Source: Arbacia lixula (Eukaryota > Echinodermata > Echinoidea > Arbacioida > Arbaciidae). Taken from it: a DNA stretch of 64,000 nucleotides. Shown one piece after another: positions 59,490 through 64,000 of the stretch. Below the pieces are notes generated by a model. It saw only the letters and a list, made by a program, of their open reading frames with translations. It made no database searches and was not told the DNA's origin. Both the position numbers and the translations under genes were made by a program. The stretch lies in assembly GCA_963669155.1 (NCBI GenBank), contig OZ022584.1:7461362-7525361 (forward strand). The letters are read 5' to 3'. Numbering within the stretch: position 1 is the stretch's first letter; each line of letters opens with the position of its first letter.

Positions 59490-60050
59490 GCAATTTGACT
59501 GCCACGCAGTTGATAAGTATGCCTCTGCTTCTTGTTCAGCTTCATTTGGTGGACATAATATGGTTGACAATATTCTCAGAAAAAAAGTTCATTGACCTTG
59601 GACCACTGATCTTTCACAGATTTTACCACATATGCCATCAGCCTACCTCCATGTATTGGTCCATCTCTTTACCATGTTTGGTTGGATTTGGATATATTGT
59701 GAAAAATATAAATTTGGGGGCAAGTTCTTTTGACAAATTTTGGCACAGTTCAATGATCTTTGACATCTGACCTTTCAGGCATTTTACCAAATATGTCAAT
59801 TGTCTACCTTGTGGTGATTTGTATTATTATTGCATAATTTTACAAAGTTCATTGACCTTTGACTTAAATCAGAATTGACCCCTAATTCAATTCATATGTA
59901 CCAAGTTTGAGGCAAATCTGGTGAATGGTTCTCGAGATATTGCGTAAACAGATTCGGGACAGACGGATGATCGGACGGAAAGCCCCAAAACACAATTCTT
60001 AAGGTGCTAACTATGTTTATGCCTCTGCCACGAAGTATAAACATATTTTG
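59490..60050 (-). repeat. Family D repeat (copy near RCCD1)
   Basis: Starts with GACTGCCACGCAGT, contains TTCATTGACCTTGGACC, TCTTTGACATCTGACCTTTC, CAAGTTTGAGGCAAATCTGG and GAGATATTGCGTAAACAGAT, and ends GACAGACGGATGATCGGACG. The nuclear-receptor-like half-sites are more decayed than in the other copies. Confidence 0.75.
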
Positions 60051-60469
60051 GCACATACAGAATTAAAAGGAAATTAATTGGAATCAATCACTCTCACCAT
60101 GTATTTTTACATGTGTAATGCAATCGATAGCGAGAAAAATAATGGGAATAAGAAATCAAACAGCAACCACAATATGTCTTCATAAACACTATAGGAAATC
60201 AGTTTTTAGAGAAAAAATGGAAATTCATGTTTACCAAAGCGTGAGATAAGAGCATGTAAAATAACAGCAGGAAAGTACACCTGTGACATCACAGCCTCAT
60301 GGTAGAGTTGCCAATTTGCCTTCCCAAAATGTTAATCTTTGGATCATTACAACTTTGATGACTTTCTTATCATTTTTGCAATTCTCCTTGAACTTTTCTT
60401 GCTCTCCTCAGATATGTCCAAGTTTATTGAGATCAACTTAGTTTTGGACTAGAGTTCCCATTTGACCCT

Positions 60470-60705
60470 TAGATTACCAGGCCTAGCTTGAAAACCCCAT
60501 TAGCTTACTACACATCTTCATGCCAATGGTAATGAGAGAGTTAACCCCTACATTACCAGGCCTAGCTTGAAAACCCCATTAGCTTACTACACATCTTCAT
60601 GCCAATTGAAATGAAAGAGTTAACCCTTACATTACCAGGCCTTGAAAACCCCATTAGCTTAAGCTTACTACACATCTTCATGCCAATTGAAATGAGAGAT
60701 GGTGA
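60470..60705. repeat. Three tandem ~80-bp units
   Basis: The unit contains ATTACCAGGCCTAGCTTGAA, ACCCCATTAGCTTACTACAC and ATCTTCATGCCAATTGAAAT. The third copy lacks one TAGC and has an extra TTAAGC. A minisatellite just downstream of the RCCD1 3' end. Confidence 0.85.
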
Positions 60706-61136
60706 TTCTTGTATTTTTTCAAAGTTTAATCACTTTGGCATTCCCATTAGATTCAGATAAAAATGTTCATTCTCTGCGTAATACCTTTAAAGCAGAGCTG
60801 TTTCTCCCATTTTCCCCCCAATTTTCCCCCCATTTTTCCCCAATGCAAAGTTTATAGAGGTTTCTTGAAAACGTTCAACTGAAACATATTAGCTGTTCCT
60901 CCTTATCAACGTACATAGTGTTGCTCATTACCATCTGAACTTCTTATGTACATCTAGGGCATTCCCCTTATGTTTTCTTCAAGTTTGAAAATACTTTCCA
61001 GAGATCAAATGTTCCATCTTGAAGGCAGTGCCATCCACATCACTTGAATTCTCACTCATTGGCACAAGATCAAAAGTATTGTGCTACAAAATTGTCACAA
61101 CATGCCCATGGCAAGTTTATAATTGCCGAGTCCCAC

Positions 61137-62051
61137 TCACAAGAGCCGATCTATCACTGCAGGAGCAGGACACGTGAGGGCAGCAGTGCTCCAGGCACCG
61201 CATTTGACATCCGTCACATGAAGTCCGCTACGCAGGAAGAAATCTACTTCACGTGGTGCATCCTGGGATAGTTCATCTCCACAACCAAGCTGACCATACT
61301 TACCCCACCCCCATGTGTACAGTCTCTTGTCATCTAAAGGGCAAACAAAAGACTTGTTAAGTAATTCGCCTACTCTGACAAAAGGAAGCAAGTGATAAAT
61401 CACTCAAATATGGGTTATTAGTATTCTTAGATTGTACCCAGCATTCCCTACATACTGCCAAAATCTGGACAAGAAATATTCATCTTGCTGTGAGATATTC
61501 AATCTGGTGTTGCACTGACGCCAATGCAAGTGACACATTTTGCTAATTTACAAGAAAAGTCTCTTTTGTTAGTTGCTTCCTTTTGTCAAAGTAGGACAGT
61601 ATTGGTACCGATATCAACTTGTTTTTATGCATGACAATTGAGCTGTGATTATGTATCTCCATTAGTGACATGGTGGTGCATTATCTCTGAGGAGGCTAGT
61701 TCTTGAATCAAAGGAAACTCGCTATGGAGTAGCTTTTTGGTTGATTGGTTGGTTTTGGTTGATATCCTAATCCAACACTGGTGTGAGAATGGAGTGCACT
61801 ATGGACAATAAATGATGTGACACAAAAAAACTCACATGTGACAGCAGCTGTGTGTCTTGACCCACAGCTAACCTTTGACACATTGACACCTCCCGGGAGG
61901 TCCAGGATCTCGGGAACCATCTGACACGACACTGTCGGCAAGGGTTGACCATCTTCTCCATCCTCTGCGCAATGGCCAGACTGGACAGAGGTAGATGGGA
62001 AGCCGAGCTGTCCAGACTCATTCCAGCCCCATACATACAGGTCACCTATCT
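61137..62051 (-). CDS. RCCD1: RCC1 domain-containing protein 1, last two exons
   Basis: Exons 61836-62051 and 61137-61333 join in phase. The first reads DLYVWGWNESGQLGFPSTSV, an acidic insert (CAEDGEDGQPLPTVSCQM), then EILDLPGGVNVSKVSCGSRH and TAAVT. The second reads DKRLYTWGWGKYGQLGCGDE and EVDFFLRSGLHVTDVKCGAW, ending in a stop. WGWNESGQL, SCGSRHTA and TWGWGKYGQLG are the RCC1-repeat signatures of RCCD1, and the order and C-terminal position match the human protein. Human RCCD1 partners the KDM8 demethylase and acts on chromatin at mitotic spindle regions. The upstream exons must lie beyond 64000, because 62296-63964 is a mobile element. It is convergent with the secreted-protein gene. Confidence 0.88.
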
Positions 62052-62295
62052 CTGTAAGGACATTGATATTGTAGCAGGATAATCATGCACTTTACAGACA
62101 TGCACTTTACAGACAATCACTTATCACCTTTACGTCTGCATTGAAGACTAATATAAATATGAAGTAATGTCTGTGCACACAGACTAGCAACCACATATAG
62201 AAATTGTTTACAATTACAGAACTGACAAGATTGGAATGCTAGCATAAACAAGTCAATATGGACATAAGATTTTAATCTTAAAACTGACTATATTT

Positions 62296-63964
62296 AGGTG
62301 GTCTGTCGCCAACGACAGATCACCTCTTAATTTCGTTAGAATTTTCTTTCTTTATTTATTATTATTTATTTATTTTTATTCCAAATTTTTGTGACATGGA
62401 TATCTCAACAATGCATAACCCATATTTCATGAAATGTTCATCATGTATGGACATATATGTGAACATGTTACAGCAACATTTTCAAGGTCATGACGTCATC
62501 GTGACGTCATCTACGAGCAGTTTAATAAAAAACTATTACCTCATGTAGCTCTAGAACTGGTCATCTCTGTGTAATGAAATTTAACATGCATATAATTAAT
62601 GAGTAACTAATTAATTTCATTGAAAAAAAACGCGCGCGTACGCGTACGTTAGTGCAAAAACGCGCGCGCAAAATTTTAAAATGCTCCAAATCAACTCAAA
62701 ATTGTTTTGCATATGTTTCAGGCCATTTCTAGCATTTCAAAAATTTCCGCGCGTGCGCGCGCGTTCGCGCGTTTTTTCGTGCGTAACGCGAACAAAACGT
62801 CAAAATTCTGTTTTTTTACTGGATTCATGTTACTGACACTACATACAACACATCCTGTCATTTTGAGCCATTTCCATGCAATAACAAGGTCGTGCGGGTG
62901 CGTCAAAGTTCAAAGTCTGCGCGTGCGTCAATACGTTTTTGTGTGCAAATATTGCAAAAAACATGACTACCTTCAATCGGCCATAGCTCTTCAGAATGGC
63001 CGGTGACCCCCAATTTTTTTTCAATATTCTGAAAGAGTGGGAAATGTAGATGTGATTTAATGTTCGATTTACCTTTTAAATTTATGTTGATGTCATCATA
63101 TTGCCATATGAATCGAAAAAATGATTTTTCATGTATGACGTCATGAACTTTTTTACCCGCTTTTGTGTATCTCAGTAATTCATGGTCAATTTTCTCCCAA
63201 ATTTCAGTATGTTGTAGCTGAGACCTCGCTCCATAGTCGGAGTTGCCTTCATTTTTCATTTTGATGACGTCTTCACGGTGTAAATTTCATTATACGCATG
63301 AATGTCAAAATCGCACTTCCGTGTTATGTCAATGGAAGTGGTATTTATGAAATGACATGACGAGCTTCTAGGAGATGTATCTCACTAATATGTCAAGCTT
63401 TCACTCTGAAATTTCAGTATGTTGTAGCTGAGTCTACGAGCTTTCCGAAACGTTGTCTCCATTTTTTAATCAGATGTCGGGATCATGGTGAAATTTCAGC
63501 TTGAATATCGATTTCTTAATCATTCTAGCCCCTGCTGGGCATGACGTGTTAAGTGAATGGGAAGATTTGTGGCTCAATAGGTAAGGCGCCGTTTTAAGAT
63601 CTCGAGGCCCCCGGTTCGATTCCTGGCGTGGGTAGGGTCAACTTTGGCATTCCTTTTGCAATGTTTATTTTGCCATCTTCTTCTGTTCTATGCCTCACTT
63701 TGTCATTCTCTTTGAGATTTTCTTTCCAATTCTTTTTTCTCTCACCCCATTCTCTTACATGACTATTAATCACGTTAGCATAAACATGTTACCATTTAGG
63801 AAATTCTCTGAAATTTTAGTATAATATATATAGGTGCCCTATGAGCTTTCTTGAGCGCTGTCTCACATTGCTTATGGATAGTTGGTGTCACGAATGAAGG
63901 TCTATAGTTCACCGTGCATTTTCCAGCCCATGTCTGTGCATGAATTTGCCAATGCAGACCACCT
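62296..63964 (+). mobile_element. Family T element (1.67 kb) with tRNA-like module
   Basis: The left end AGGTGGTCTGTCGCCAACGA and the right end CAGACCACCT are inverted. The left end also folds on itself (62296-62325, 13-bp arms, loop CCAA). Homology to the 39991 copy continues a little outside the right end (ACTTGTCCACAAGTATG), so the true boundary may be further right. The interior has a CpG-rich GCGCGCGTACGCGTACG stretch and a tRNA-like module at 63559-63637. No transposase is seen. It lies in an RCCD1 intron. Confidence 0.7.
63559..63637 (+). other. tRNA-like module inside the family T element
   Basis: Box A-like TGGCTCAATAGG (63570-63581) and perfect box B GGTTCGATTCC (63613-63623) at tRNA-like spacing, with flanking GGGAAGATTTG and GTGGGTAGGG. 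The acceptor stem is poor and the module is embedded in repeat sequence, so it is not a functional tRNA gene. It could be an internal RNA polymerase III promoter. Confidence 0.6.
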
Positions 63965-64000
63965 GATACTTGTCCACAAGTATGTCTCGTTTATTATTTA

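Noticed and set aside
60470-60705. CRISPR-like array
   Set aside because: The units are direct tandem copies with no variable spacers, and the genome is eukaryotic.
63559-63637. Functional tRNA gene
   Set aside because: Boxes A and B are present, but the acceptor stem does not pair well and the same module sits in a repeat copy at 40.3 kb.

Overview
This is a eukaryotic, animal-type window: coding sequence is split into short exons with GT/AG introns, intergenic DNA is AT-rich, and the non-coding DNA is crowded with foldback transposons, LINE/SINE fragments, microsatellites and minisatellites. The gene content (a BOD1L/Shg1-type COMPASS subunit, an HMG20-like HMG-box protein, RCCD1, and a secreted propeller-plus-Ig-like protein) and the repeat style (PIF/Harbinger elements and relatives, acatgta-rich DNA) suggest a marine invertebrate deuterostome, perhaps an echinoderm or other ambulacrarian. 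The species assignment is inference only.

Layout. (1) 88-12206, minus strand: eight exons of an HMG-box gene whose 3' end lies off the left edge. Its introns carry a 1.2-kb ATC microsatellite, a 0.9-kb minisatellite and a TTAA-flanked transposon. (2) 12207-16501: spacer with a MITE, a large TG/CA inverted low-complexity block and a 400-bp inverted-repeat element. (3) 16502-43093, minus strand: a complete seven-exon BOD1L-like gene (1538 codons; all splice phases agree). Its 16.9-kb intron 6 is a transposon sink: a 6.5-kb element with Myb/SANT-like and HARBI1-like coding remnants, three copies of a family that carries a SAP-domain coding remnant, two near-perfect foldback MITEs and others. (4) 43094-44758: head-to-head spacer. 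(5) 44759-55614, plus strand: a complete nine-exon gene for a secreted 696-residue protein (signal peptide, propeller-like tryptophan repeats, Ig-like domain, helical C-terminal domain), with a diverged duplicate exon that could end the protein early. (6) 55615-61136: repeat-rich spacer. (7) 61137-62051, minus strand: the last two exons of RCCD1, whose 5' part lies beyond the right edge, followed by a 1.7-kb element with a tRNA-like module.

How the genes relate. BOD1L (Set1/COMPASS-associated, mitosis and replication-fork protection), the HMG20-like protein (chromatin) and RCCD1 (partner of a histone demethylase in mammals) are all chromatin or mitosis genes by family. Nothing in the sequence shows co-regulation. 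The strongest hunting results are the PIF/Harbinger relic and several MITE families with similar GGGC-type ends, the SAP-domain element family, dispersal of triple AGGTCA half-sites by one repeat family, the duplicate terminal exon of the secreted gene, and repeats or MITEs lying directly against splice sites.
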